Translations under genes and position numbers: made by a program
Shown: positions 24,957-33,608 of the stretch, one piece after another
Position numbering within the stretch: position 1 is the first letter of the stretch
Layout of the letters: each line of letters opens with the position of its first letter
Origin: Nonomuraea polychroma
GTDB taxonomy: Bacteria > Actinomycetota > Actinomycetes > Streptosporangiales > Streptosporangiaceae
Assembly (NCBI RefSeq): GCF_004011505.1
Contig: NZ_SAUN01000001.1
Coordinates: forward strand, 8,521,501-8,585,500
Length of the DNA stretch: 64,000 nucleotides
Direction: 5' to 3'
The notes under the pieces: generated by a model
The model's input: the letters and a program-made list of their open reading frames with translations, nothing else
What the model was told of the DNA's origin: nothing
Database searches by the model: none

Positions 24957-26825
24957 ATGAGCGATCCCGGCCAGAACAAGGCACCCGCGCCGCAGCCGAA
25001 TCAGCCGACCATCGGCAGGTCGGCGAAGGAGGCGCTGATCAGTGCCTTGGCCGCCGCCATCGTGGGCGTGGTGCTGGTGCCGTGGACCAACCTCTTCCGC
25101 ACGCTGCCCTTCCACATGCAGTTGTGGCTGCCGGTGGGCATCGGGATCGTCGTCGCGGCCCTGCTGCACATTCCGGCGTTACGCCGCTTCTACGAGACGT
25201 ACGCGAAGACCATCCGGTTGGGCCTGCTGGTGTTGGTCGGGGCGGGGCTGGCGACCGGGGGCTGGCTGGTGTTCCAGGTGATCACAGCGGACGACCAGTG
25301 CCCGGCGCCGACTGAGCTGCGGCTGGTCACGGCACCGGAGAATGTCACCGAGCTCACCACGCGCACGCAGCAGTACATGCGGGAGAACCGCATCGATGGC
25401 TGCCCCTCGATCCGGCTGACCGTGGCGGTCGCGCCGCCTCCCGTCCACCTCGCGGACGCGTTCACCAACAGGTGGGAATGGCGGGAGGACCGCCGCGACC
25501 AGCCGTATGCCCGGCTGTACGACCTGCAGCCCGACGCCTGGGTCGCCACCACGGCGGCCGAGGTCGCCGAGCTCACGGCGGGCGGGCTGAAGTCGGAGGT
25601 CGGCAACGGGCCGGAGGTCCAAGTGGGCCAGGATCAGCTCGTCCTGGCGATGACCGAGCAGCGGCGCGAGGAGCTCGGCAAACACATGGACGATCCGGGC
25701 CAGTACGCGTTCAGCAAGGTCTGGAACATCCTGACCGAGCAGATGGGCATGACGATCGCGCGCCCGTTTCCCGAGACCTCCATGGCCGCGCTGATCGGCA
25801 CCAGCGACGTGTTCGCCGGCCGCAAGCTCGCCGAGGACAAGTACGTTCAGGCCGAGCAGGAGCTCGTCGAGAACGGGCTCGGCGCGGACACGGTCACCTC
25901 GCTGCTGTGCGCGTTCGACGACCTCGCCGACGAGTCCCAGCGCCGGCAGACCGATCCCAAGATGGTGCTGCTGGTGCCTGGTCACAGCGTGGAGGACTTC
26001 AATGCCGGCCGCGTCCAGGGCTGCCCGGGGACCGGCGAGAGCACGCACCTCATCGCGGTGCGTCATCCCGGACTGAGCAAGCTCGACTATCGGTACGTCA
26101 AGGTGACCTGGCCCGGCCAGCGCTCCGCCGAACGGGAGAAGCTGGTCGATCACTTCGGCGCCTGGTTGCTGAGCCACCCGCTCTTCCCCAACGTGCCGGT
26201 GTCCAGCGAGAGGGATGTCGACGAGCGGCTCGGCGAGCTGAAGACGCGGTTGCTGGACGAGTTGCGCCCGCAGCTCGACCTGCGGCTGATCGTCGACACG
26301 TCGGGATCGGCGGATCGTCCGGTACGCATCCAGGCCGCCGAGGCGCTGCGCGCCAACAGCAGGATGCTCGGGCCGCGCGATCGTGTCCAGGTGTTCGGCC
26401 TGCATGCGCAGACCAGGAACGGGCCCGCCGAGGTGACCGGCATCGCGGCCAGAAGCGACCCCGAGCAGCTCGGCACCGTGGCCGCGAAGATCGAGAACAC
26501 CCCGTTCGACAAGTGGGATGCGCCCACCTCGGCCGGGCTCGCCAAGCTCGGCGCGGGCGACGAGGCGGTGCCGGCGCCCGTGGTGCTGCTGACCGACGGC
26601 CGCCTGTTCGACAACGAGGGCGGCGGCCAGGCGGCTACGGCGATCGCCGGGGCGCTCGAGAAGGCCTCCACCGTCTCGGGTCTGTACGTCGTCGTCTTCG
26701 GACAGGATCGGTGCGCCGTGACCACGTTGCCGGGCACGCGGAAGCCGTACCAGTGCGTGACGGCGGGCACCAGCGCGGAAGAGGCGATCACCCGGGCCAT
26801 CATCACGGTGCGGGGGTGGCGATGA
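24957..26825 (+). CDS. Membrane-anchored substrate-binding-like protein with vWA domain
   Basis: 622 residues. Three hydrophobic helices at about 28-48, 54-76 and 86-108 are followed by a large extracytoplasmic part. Residues about 112-410 look like a periplasmic binding-protein fold (LRLVTAPENVTELTTRTQQY, LYDLQPDAWVATTAAEVAEL). Residues about 438-622 are a von Willebrand factor A domain with the metal site D-T-S-G-S (Asp447-Ser451), VQVFGLHAQ and PVVLLTDGRLFD. The start at 24957 follows a G-rich stretch; ATG 24939 is an alternative. The stop overlaps the next gene (ATGA), so both are co-translated. Proteins combining a binding-protein fold and vWA are annotated in actinomycetes, but I know no function. 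Confidence 0.8.
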   Translation: MSDPGQNKAPAPQPNQPTIGRSAKEALISALAAAIVGVVLVPWTNLFRTLPFHMQLWLPVGIGIVVAALLHIPALRRFYETYAKTIRLGLLVLVGAGLATGGWLVFQVITADDQCPAPTELRLVTAPENVTELTTRTQQYMRENRIDGCPSIRLTVAVAPPPVHLADAFTNRWEWREDRRDQPYARLYDLQPDAWVATTAAEVAELTAGGLKSEVGNGPEVQVGQDQLVLAMTEQRREELGKHMDDPGQYAFSKVWNILTEQMGMTIARPFPETSMAALIGTSDVFAGRKLAEDKYVQAEQELVENGLGADTVTSLLCAFDDLADESQRRQTDPKMVLLVPGHSVEDFNAGRVQGCPGTGESTHLIAVRHPGLSKLDYRYVKVTWPGQRSAEREKLVDHFGAWLLSHPLFPNVPVSSERDVDERLGELKTRLLDELRPQLDLRLIVDTSGSADRPVRIQAAEALRANSRMLGPRDRVQVFGLHAQTRNGPAEVTGIAARSDPEQLGTVAAKIENTPFDKWDAPTSAGLAKLGAGDEAVPAPVVLLTDGRLFDNEGGGQAATAIAGALEKASTVSGLYVVVFGQDRCAVTTLPGTRKPYQCVTAGTSAEEAITRAIITVRGWR

Positions 26826-28222
26826 AGCCGCCGGTGAGCAACCACGGCCTCCTGGCGCTCGGCTGCGGGGCGCTGCTGATGCTGCTGATCCTGCTGTTGC
26901 AGTCCCGCGGCTCGGCGGGACCGCCTCAACCGGCCCCGCCGGCGGCCGCCGTCACCCCGATCCCCATGCCCTCGACGCCTCAGGAGGAATGCGGCGGCCA
27001 CGACGGCGAACTGGTCGTGGCCACCGGCAACGACGTCAGCACGGGCAGCGTGCGGCGCGAGGTGTTCGACGAGTGGAACGACTTGATCAAGCCGGCCGCG
27101 GACCCGACCGCCAAGCTGCTGGAGATCTCCGGCAGCACCGACGTGCGGCGCGCCCAGATGGCGGCGCTGGCCCAGGCCGGCAGCTGCGAGTACGACGTCC
27201 TCGTGCTCGACGTGGCATGGGTGACCGAGTTCGCCAGGCACGGCTACATCCAGCCGATCGAGCTGGATGATCAGGGCGCCGGCTTCCTGACCGGTCCGTT
27301 GGAGGCCGGGCAGATCGACGGCGAGCAGTACGGCGTTCCGTTCGCCGCCGACGCGCCGCTGGAGTACCGCCGGCTGGACCGGCAGTCCGGGGGATACCTG
27401 CTGCAACTGGACGACAACGAGATGGGCACGATCAACTTCCTGGAGATGATCGAGCTCGGCGGCGGAAAGGTGCTCGACGGCGACGACAGGACCCGGGTGG
27501 CCCTCGACGACGACCGCGACGACACCTGGGAGGCGCTGAGGTCGTCCAAGCGCGTGCTGTCCAGCACGGAGGAGGGCGTCACCGTGCTGCGCGAATCGCT
27601 CCAGGTGGACGAGGATCGCAGTGTCGTGGCCTTCAAGGAGGGCCGGATCGGCGAGCGGCCGGTGTCCTACATGCGCAACTGGCCGATCGCGTTCCATCAA
27701 CTCGCGTCGGACCCGCGGATGCGCGGCCCGGACATGAAGCTCCTGTTCGGCGTACGCGCGCCGGCGGCGGACGGCGGCGTGCTCGGCGGCTCGGTCCTGG
27801 CCATCTCCCGGCACATCAAGCCGAACAAGCTGGACCCGGCCATGCGGTTGATCAAGCGGCTCACCAGCCAGGAGGTGCAGGCCCGCCTGTTCGCCTGCGG
27901 CGGGTACAGCCCCGTGCTCACCGAGGTGTACGAGAGGTACCAGGCCGGCGGAGGGCACGCGTGCCCGCGCCAGGACGGCTCCGACATCACCAACGCGAGC
28001 CTGCCCGAGCTCGCCACGCTGGCCTCGGAGATCAGGAAGTCCATCGAACGGGCCCAGCCGCGGCCGAAGTCGCCCTACTACGCCCAGTTCAGCGAGGTCT
28101 TCCGCCGGTGCGCCCGAGGCGTCTGGGAGCAAAGGGTGACGAAGGAGGCGTTCTTCTCGTCCGTCGGCGCGCTGGAGGCGGCCCTGAACGGCCGGGTACC
28201 CGACGACCGGCCACCCTGCTGA
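26822..28222 (+). CDS. Membrane-anchored extracellular solute-binding-like protein
   Basis: 466 residues. An uncleaved-looking signal anchor (LLALGCGALLMLLILLLQS) is followed by a proline-rich spacer and a family 1 solute-binding fold: GELVVATGNDVSTGSVRREV, YDVLVLDVAWVTEFARHGYI, QIDGEQYGVPFAADAPLEYR, GEVPVSYMRNWP-like segment GERPVSYMRNWPIAFHQLAS and VLGGSVLAISRHIKPNKLDP. Six cysteines (for example EECGG, GSCEYD, FACGGYS, HACPRQ, RRCARG, final PPC) suggest disulfides. It overlaps the vWA gene by 4 bases. No permease or ATPase gene is near, so the pair is unlikely to be a classical importer; sensing or envelope assembly is possible. Confidence 0.75.
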   Translation: MKPPVSNHGLLALGCGALLMLLILLLQSRGSAGPPQPAPPAAAVTPIPMPSTPQEECGGHDGELVVATGNDVSTGSVRREVFDEWNDLIKPAADPTAKLLEISGSTDVRRAQMAALAQAGSCEYDVLVLDVAWVTEFARHGYIQPIELDDQGAGFLTGPLEAGQIDGEQYGVPFAADAPLEYRRLDRQSGGYLLQLDDNEMGTINFLEMIELGGGKVLDGDDRTRVALDDDRDDTWEALRSSKRVLSSTEEGVTVLRESLQVDEDRSVVAFKEGRIGERPVSYMRNWPIAFHQLASDPRMRGPDMKLLFGVRAPAADGGVLGGSVLAISRHIKPNKLDPAMRLIKRLTSQEVQARLFACGGYSPVLTEVYERYQAGGGHACPRQDGSDITNASLPELATLASEIRKSIERAQPRPKSPYYAQFSEVFRRCARGVWEQRVTKEAFFSSVGALEAALNGRVPDDRPPC

Positions 28223-28226
28223 GCCT

Positions 28227-28979
28227 TCACCTGTCGTTGACCAGGCATTCCAAGGGTGCGGTAGGCAGGGCGATCCAGCCCTCCGTGGCTGCCGCGCCAT
28301 CCTGCTCTCCCGCCGGCACGGTCACGAGACCGCGAGCCGATGCGCGGGCGGCCAGCGCGGACATCACGGCGTCGATGGCGTCGTCCGAGGCCCGGCAGAT
28401 CGCCTCGTACTCGCCCAGATCCAGCCACGGCGCCATCTCCCGCAAGCAATCCACGAGCCGCCCCAGCTCACCGAGGTTGGCGGCGCGTTTGTAGCCGCGA
28501 TACGGCAACCCCCACCGCTTCAGGCAGGCCGCCGGGTAAACCTCCACGACCACCCCGCCACCTCGCCGATCCACCGGCCGGCCTCGCCGCGCCAGCTCGG
28601 CCAGCACGGCCGCACACCGCATGGTGGCGTGGCCGATGCGGTCGGCCGACACGCTCAACGGCGTCAGCCCGGTCTGCTCGTGCACCACCTGGTCGGTGAC
28701 CCGCAACGCCAGGTCCCGCCGCCAGGCCCGGCCCACCAACCCTTCCGGCACGTGGACGTGCCCAGCGCGATGGGCGGTGACGAAGTCGACGAACCGGTCG
28801 GGCCAGCCGAGCGGGCAGTCGATCCCCGCCTTGTCCGCACCCATCGCCGCGTCAACGATCAGAGCGTCGTCCGCCCCGACCTCGACCCGGACGAGCCGAG
28901 CGCGGCCGGCCGGCCAGTCGAGCCACGCCACCGCGGTCCGCACCGCCTCCGCGGCGAGATCGATCCCGGCCGTCACCAT
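28227..28979 (-). CDS. DUF429 family protein
   Basis: 250 residues. The RNase H-like fold of DUF429 proteins is suggested by the first strand TAGIDLAAEAVRTAVAWLDW with its Asp, GADKAGIDCPLGWPDRFVDF (second acidic site), VVVEVYPAACLKRWGLPYRG and the C-terminal D-D-A-I-D-A-V-M-S-A-L-A-A-R-A helix. The family contains predicted nucleases of unknown role. Its 3' end is 4 bases from the convergent solute-binding gene stop. A gap of 27 bases separates it from the upstream gene on the same strand, so both may form an operon. Confidence 0.8.
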   Translation of the reverse strand: MVTAGIDLAAEAVRTAVAWLDWPAGRARLVRVEVGADDALIVDAAMGADKAGIDCPLGWPDRFVDFVTAHRAGHVHVPEGLVGRAWRRDLALRVTDQVVHEQTGLTPLSVSADRIGHATMRCAAVLAELARRGRPVDRRGGGVVVEVYPAACLKRWGLPYRGYKRAANLGELGRLVDCLREMAPWLDLGEYEAICRASDDAIDAVMSALAARASARGLVTVPAGEQDGAAATEGWIALPTAPLECLVNDR

Positions 28980-29006
28980 CTCCCCACCATAGGCGGGACA
29001 GCCGCG

Positions 29007-29666
29007 TCAGGAAGTGCCGCAGCGGGCGCGCAGGGTCGCGACACCGGGGCCGTCCAGTTCGTCGCAGTACGTCACGCGCCCCGTCATCGCCATCGTCAGC
29101 GCCAGCGTGCTGCCGGTGACGAGAGGGCCGGAGCCGATGCTGAAGGGTCCGTCGTTCGCGACGAGGCGCAGGCCCTGGATTCGGCCCTTGGCGACGACGA
29201 CCTGGTCGGTGCGGCTGTAATAGCCGGCCACCAGGGTGAGGGTCTCGATGGGATGGACGCGGTGGATGCCCAGCGGGCGGCGGATGTCCGCACCGTGCAC
29301 GATCGTCTCTCCCAGCATCGCCATGGTCGGCAGGGGCGGTTTGGTGGTGCTGGTGATGACGTGGCGGAACCTGTCCAGGGTCTCCGCCGGGGATGTGCCC
29401 AGCTGCTCGGTCAGCCGCATGACCACTTGCTCGTCGAAGTCGAACCGGCAGCGGATGACGCCCGCCAGCCACCGTACGCCGTTGAGGCGCGCCGCGGCGG
29501 TGAGGTGGGCGAGCACCTCACGCACCGTCAGCCCCGCGCACAGGGACGGCGTCGCCCACTGCTCATCGGTCGCATCGGCGAGGTCGGTCGCCAGGGCGGC
29601 GCGCTCGGAGTGGACCAGCGGCCAGAGATCGGCGCCGCGGCGCAGGGCTGGTTTCGGGGTGGTCAT
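29007..29666 (-). CDS. DinB-like / mycothiol maleylpyruvate isomerase N-terminal domain protein
   Basis: 219 residues of the TIGR03083/MDMPI_N type. The four-helix bundle begins VHSERAALATDLADATDEQW and TPSLCAGLTVREVLAHLTAA, the typical W-x-x-P-S-L-C-x-G-W/L-x-V-x-x-x-x-A-H pattern with the first metal-ligand histidine. The second site is GETIVHGADIRRPLGI. A C-terminal domain (about 140-215) follows. Such enzymes use mycothiol in actinobacteria, but the substrates of most members are unknown. Ribosome binding site GGAGG lies 6-10 bases before the ATG. Confidence 0.8.
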   Translation of the reverse strand: MTTPKPALRRGADLWPLVHSERAALATDLADATDEQWATPSLCAGLTVREVLAHLTAAARLNGVRWLAGVIRCRFDFDEQVVMRLTEQLGTSPAETLDRFRHVITSTTKPPLPTMAMLGETIVHGADIRRPLGIHRVHPIETLTLVAGYYSRTDQVVVAKGRIQGLRLVANDGPFSIGSGPLVTGSTLALTMAMTGRVTYCDELDGPGVATLRARCGTS

Positions 29667-29782
29667 GGCGGGGTCCTCCCGGCGAGGTCGGTGCTGATGG
29701 CTCCCAGGTAGGACTCCACCTGTGGGGCAGAATCGTCGCTTGCACGGAACAAGTGTGGGTGCTCGCGTATAAGGTCCCGTGC

Positions 29783-30166
29783 GTGGACGAGACCTCCAGG
29801 ACCCGAAACGTCGTACACGCCTACGTCGACAGCGCCGAGCGACGCGACTGGGAAGCCTTCGCCGCCCTGCTCGCCGAGGACGTGGTCTACGAGATGCCGC
29901 AGAGCCGCGAACGCATCCGCGGCAAATCTGCCTACCTGCAGTTCAACAGGGAATATCCCGGCGATTGGCACCTTCAGGTTCGGCGCGTCGTCGCCGATGG
30001 CCGCCATGCGGCGGCGTGGATCGACGCGCGCGTCGGCGCCGAGCATCAGGACGCATGCGTGTGGTTCGAGCTCTCCGACCAGGGCCTGATCAGCCGGATC
30101 ACTGACTACTGGCCGGAGCCGTACGATCCGCTGCCTGGCCGCGAGCACCTTGTGGAGCGCTGGTAA
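29783..30166 (+). CDS. SnoaL/NTF2-like protein
   Basis: 127 residues. The cone-shaped NTF2 fold is suggested by helix VVHAYVDSAERRDWEAFAAL, LAEDVVYEMPQSRERIRGKS (the second strand-loop with D-V-V-Y-E-M-P), and the sheet HLQVRRVVADGRHAAAWIDA, CVWFELSDQGLISRITDYWP. Such proteins are small ligand-binding or isomerase domains. The GTG at 29783 is selected for AAGGT 6 bases upstream; GTG 29753 in frame is possible. A TATAAG at 29768 is close to the start, so the transcript may have a very short leader. Confidence 0.75.
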   Translation: MDETSRTRNVVHAYVDSAERRDWEAFAALLAEDVVYEMPQSRERIRGKSAYLQFNREYPGDWHLQVRRVVADGRHAAAWIDARVGAEHQDACVWFELSDQGLISRITDYWPEPYDPLPGREHLVERW

Positions 30167-30172
30167 AACCCT

Positions 30173-30940
30173 CTAGTCCGGCGGAAGGCGATAGACGGAG
30201 ACGTGGGACCGTGACTCGGCGGTGAACTCGGCTCCGGCCCAGTCGGCGTGCCTGCTCTCCAGCTCGAACCCGGCCAGCTGAGCCATGAGGTCCAGCTCGG
30301 CCGGCCAGATGTAGCGGTGCGGGCTGCGGGACAGGTGTGCCTGCCTGCTCTCGTCGAACCTGAAGTGGTGCGACACCACGTGCTGGCGCAGCACGTCATA
30401 GGTGTCCAAGCCGATGTAGCCCGGCTCGGCGTGCCAGACCGTGGCCTGCTGCCCCGGCGGGAGCTTGCGCAGCTCAGGCACCCAGAGCTCGATCACGAAC
30501 CGCCCGCCGGGGGTGAGGTGGCGGGCGGCGTTGCGGAAACACGCGACCTGCTCGGCCTGGGTGAGCAGGTTGGAGATCGTGTTGAAGACCAGGTAGACGA
30601 GCGAGTACGTCCCCGGGGCGACGGCCGTCGCCATGTCGCCGACGATCACCGGGATCGTCGCTTCGTCCACCTTCGTACGTAGCTGGTCGATCATCGGAGC
30701 TGACAGCTCGATGCCGGTGACGGGCACTCCCCGCTCGGCCAGCGGCACGGCCACCCGGCCGGTGCCGATGGCGAACTCGAGGGCCCGTCCGTCACCCGCC
30801 AGCTCTGCCAGACGATCCACGGTCGGCTCCAAGACCTCGGGCGCGAACATGCCGGTCCCCGGCGTGTCATAGCGCTGCGCGGTCTCGGCGTCCCAGATCT
30901 CCTCCTGACGCATGCCGCCCACGATGGTCGTGAGGTGCAT
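30173..30940 (-). CDS. SAM-dependent class I methyltransferase
   Basis: 255 residues. Motif I is ALEFAIGTGRVAVPLAERGV, motif post-I is VTGIELSAPMIDQL, motif II is YSLVYLVFNTISNLLTQAEQ and motif III LTPGGRFVIELWVP. The N-terminal sequence EEIWDAETAQRYDTPGTGMF is the standard entry of a widespread actinobacterial methyltransferase family, and the C-terminal part is beta-rich (HHFRFDESRQAHLSRSPHRY). The start at 30940 (MHLTTIV) or 30913 (MRQEEIW) are both possible. Substrate unknown. Its 3' end is 6 bases from the convergent SnoaL gene. Confidence 0.85.
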   Translation of the reverse strand: MHLTTIVGGMRQEEIWDAETAQRYDTPGTGMFAPEVLEPTVDRLAELAGDGRALEFAIGTGRVAVPLAERGVPVTGIELSAPMIDQLRTKVDEATIPVIVGDMATAVAPGTYSLVYLVFNTISNLLTQAEQVACFRNAARHLTPGGRFVIELWVPELRKLPPGQQATVWHAEPGYIGLDTYDVLRQHVVSHHFRFDESRQAHLSRSPHRYIWPAELDLMAQLAGFELESRHADWAGAEFTAESRSHVSVYRLPPD

Positions 30941-30961
30941 GCGTTGTCCAACGGTTTTCGG

Positions 30962-31510
30962 TCAGACGACGGCGATGGCGGGGGCCACACGTGCGGACCC
31001 GATGCCGCGGTCCGGCTTGCCGAGCCGGAAACGTACCTTGCCCTTGAGCACGGTGCCGGACTCGGCCAAGCCACTGGTGAGACCTTCGCCGGGGAACAGG
31101 GTGAACGTCCATCTCGGGTTGGATTCGCAGTCCGGCAGGTCACGGCCGCCTTGCAGGACCCGGGCTCCCCACAGCTGACGGATCATCAGCGCCCTGGTGT
31201 CGACGCCGGCGACCGTGAAAGCCGCCGCCGGACCGGCCACGATATGGTGGTGACTGCCCAGAGAGGGCCCGTAGACGCTGGTGACGGTGGCCACCATGGT
31301 CCACGGCACGCCATTCCCTACGCCGAGGACCCCTGCGGGTAGCCGGTCGTCGAACACGTCATTCACCGGCGTGCCGAGTTGGTCCGCTCTGACGTCGGCG
31401 GTCATCGGCCGCCGGGTGTCCAGCTTGCCCGGGTCAGGCACCAGCAGGATTCCGTACGTCGTCTCGTCGGCGAAGCGAGCCGAGGCGAAGTGGTCGCGGA
31501 GCGCGAGCAC
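30962..31510 (-). CDS. Hypothetical protein, unidentified
   Basis: 182 residues without a membrane segment. Sequence features include DETTYGILLVPDPGKLDTRR, VPWTMVATVTSVYGPSLGSH, a H-H-H-I-V-A-G-P motif, two cysteine-free halves apart from one Cys in PDCESNPRWTFTLFPGE, and a C-terminus KGKVRFRLGKPDRGIG. It looks beta-rich. I do not recognise the family. The 3' end lies 21 bases upstream of the methyltransferase gene on the same strand, and the 5' end is 33 bases from the membrane protein gene at 31544, so all three may be one transcript. The start (GTG within GAGGAGGCGGTG) is uncertain. Confidence 0.6.
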   Translation of the reverse strand: MLALRDHFASARFADETTYGILLVPDPGKLDTRRPMTADVRADQLGTPVNDVFDDRLPAGVLGVGNGVPWTMVATVTSVYGPSLGSHHHIVAGPAAAFTVAGVDTRALMIRQLWGARVLQGGRDLPDCESNPRWTFTLFPGEGLTSGLAESGTVLKGKVRFRLGKPDRGIGSARVAPAIAVV

Positions 31511-31543
31511 CGCCTCCTCAGCGGCATCCCACGAGCGGGTGGG

Positions 31544-32242
31544 TCAGGCGGCGGCGCGGGCGCGCTGGAAGATGCGCACGCCGGCCACCCCAAGGGGCAG
31601 GAACAGCAGGGCGAAGACGATGCCCACCACGTACGTCATGCCGATCGGGATGAACATCATCCCGGCGAAGGCGGCGAGGTAGACCGCGGTCAGCCACCAG
31701 CCCACGACGCCCGCCCGGGCGAGTCCGGCGCTCAGCGCGAGCAGGCCGAGGAAGGCCAAGATCTCGGTCCCGCTCCACAAGGGCATGAACGCCGACCCGT
31801 CCACCGTGTCGGAGATCCGCACCGCGGCGTCGAGAGGGAGTTGCTGCCCGATGACCATCCGCCACCAGTCGTCCCGCACCGCCCCGGACACGTTCAGGAG
31901 TCCCAGGGCGGTGGCCAGCACGCCCAACAGCACCGGCCAGCGGCCCTTGCGGCCGCGGACCAGTCCGGGCACCGCGAGCGCGCCGAGCGCGCCGGCGATC
32001 AGGCCGTAGTGCAGCAGGATCGCCGACAGCTCCGTCAGGAAGCTGTCGCGGGCCAGCGAGGTGATGTAGTCGGCAGCCGACTCCGAGGCCTGGGGCGGGC
32101 AGGTCATCATGCCGGCGAACATCAGCAGCGGGCTGCTGATCAGGGCGGCGCCGCCGGCGCGGCGCAGGAACCGGCTGGTCCGGCCGGAGTCGTCGGGGAG
32201 CACGTCCGCGGTGGGCGTGGTGGTGTGGGTGAGGGGGGCCAT
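31544..32242 (-). CDS. Small membrane protein, seven-helix type, unknown
   Basis: 232 residues with about six or seven hydrophobic helices: AALISSPLLMFAGMMTCPPQ near residue 33, FLTELSAILLHYGLIAGALG, WPVLLGVLATALGLLNVSGA, LAFLGLLALSAGLARAG, WWLTAVYLAAFAGMMFIPIG and VVGIVFALLFLPLGVAGVRI. The last helix resembles that of the proteins at 20307 and 1390. It is likely co-transcribed with the hypothetical gene downstream. It is divergent from the two-component system at 32453, with 210 bp between. Confidence 0.75.
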   Translation of the reverse strand: MAPLTHTTTPTADVLPDDSGRTSRFLRRAGGAALISSPLLMFAGMMTCPPQASESAADYITSLARDSFLTELSAILLHYGLIAGALGALAVPGLVRGRKGRWPVLLGVLATALGLLNVSGAVRDDWWRMVIGQQLPLDAAVRISDTVDGSAFMPLWSGTEILAFLGLLALSAGLARAGVVGWWLTAVYLAAFAGMMFIPIGMTYVVGIVFALLFLPLGVAGVRIFQRARAAA

Positions 32243-32452
32243 GTCGTCGTACCTCCGTGTCGCAATGTCGTTGCGGGGAGAACTCTTCCGCCGCGGCCCC
32301 CTCAGGCGCGTCAGTCGTTTCGCACCGTGATCGGTCCCCGCTTCGACGGACGGCCGCCGAGCCGGGTCCGCTGAACGGCGGATGCTCTGGCCTGCGGGGG
32401 TCCGTCATCTGGGGGAGTCGGCCGATGGCGTGCCTGGTTACCATCGGTTTCC

Positions 32453-33598
32453 ATGACGATGACCCGGCTGAGGGACGTCCGCCTCATCCCGCTGGTGTTC
32501 GGACCGCTGATCGGTTTCCTGGCCGTGCTGGAGACCCAGCTGGACGACTTCTTCGGCGCCAGCGCCACCGCCACGTGGGTGTCGGGTGTCCTGCTGGGTG
32601 CCGGGGTGGTGGTCGCGGCGTGGCATCCGTTGGCCGGCACGGTCATGGCGGCCGCCTGCCTGCCGATACCCGTGGTCGTCTTCGACGCGCCGGGAGTCGG
32701 TGGCGCGGCGATGATCGGCATGATCGGGGTGGTGGCGTGGGCCGGCTGGCGTGAGCCGCCCCGGCGCTCGCTGGCGGCGTTCGGCGCCGCGGCCGTGGCG
32801 TTCACGAGCGCGTCGATGGCCGCCGGTCTGTCGCTGTGGGAGCTGTTCTTCATCCCGGCGATCCTGTTGCCCGGCTGGTGCATGGGGCTGCTGGCCCGGC
32901 GCAGCGGCGAGCGGGCGGCCAAGCTGGCCGAGCTGGCCGCCGCTCTCGACGCCGAACGCGAGGCGAACGCGCAGGCGGCGGTCGCGCAGGAGCGTACGCG
33001 CATCGCCCGCGAGGTGCACGACGCGGTCGCGCACTCGGTCAGCGTGATGACCCTGCAACTGGGCGGCCTGCGCCGGGTGCTCGCCGGTCGCCCCGCCGAG
33101 CAGGAGATCGTGGCCGGGCTGGAGCGGCTCGGGCGGCAGACGGTGGAGGAGATGCGCGGCCTGGTCGGCATCCTGCGCGAGCACGTCGACGGCGAACGGC
33201 CGGCACCGGTGCCGTCGCTGGCCCGCGTCGACGAGCTGATCTCGGACGTCCGCGCCGCCGGACTGAAGGTGACCCTGGACTCCCCCGCCGAGCCGCCGCA
33301 GCTCCCGCCGGTCCTGGACCTCACCGCGTACCGGGTGCTCCAGGAAGCGCTCACGAACGTGCTGCGGCACGCCGGCGAGGTGCCGACCGCGGTCACCATC
33401 GGCTACACCGACCAGGCGCTCACCCTCGAAGTACGCAACGAGCCTGGACGGCCGGCGCAGGGCGGAAGGCGCGGCGGCCACGGGCTGGTCGGCATGCGCG
33501 AACGGCTGGCGATGGTGCAGGGGAGCCTGCACACCGGTGTCGAGCCGGACGGCGGGTTCGCGGTCCGCGCCCGCTTCCCCATTCCTCGCACCTGGTAG
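32453..33598 (+). CDS. NarL-type sensor histidine kinase
   Basis: 381 residues. Four to six N-terminal hydrophobic helices (about 12-150) form the sensor/membrane region. HisKA_3 dimerisation follows: a coiled coil LAELAAALDAEREANAQAAV and the phospho-acceptor histidine in RTRIAREVHDAVAHSVSVMT. The ATPase domain has the N box VLQEALTNVLRHAGEVPTAV, and GHGLVGMRERLAMVQG as the G2-type box. The short G1 region is somewhat degenerate (VRNEPGRPAQGG), as in many NarL kinases. The response regulator gene starts 10 bases downstream. The signal is unknown. Confidence 0.9.
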   Translation: MTMTRLRDVRLIPLVFGPLIGFLAVLETQLDDFFGASATATWVSGVLLGAGVVVAAWHPLAGTVMAAACLPIPVVVFDAPGVGGAAMIGMIGVVAWAGWREPPRRSLAAFGAAAVAFTSASMAAGLSLWELFFIPAILLPGWCMGLLARRSGERAAKLAELAAALDAEREANAQAAVAQERTRIAREVHDAVAHSVSVMTLQLGGLRRVLAGRPAEQEIVAGLERLGRQTVEEMRGLVGILREHVDGERPAPVPSLARVDELISDVRAAGLKVTLDSPAEPPQLPPVLDLTAYRVLQEALTNVLRHAGEVPTAVTIGYTDQALTLEVRNEPGRPAQGGRRGGHGLVGMRERLAMVQGSLHTGVEPDGGFAVRARFPIPRTW

Positions 33599-33608
33599 GA
33601 AAGGCGAC

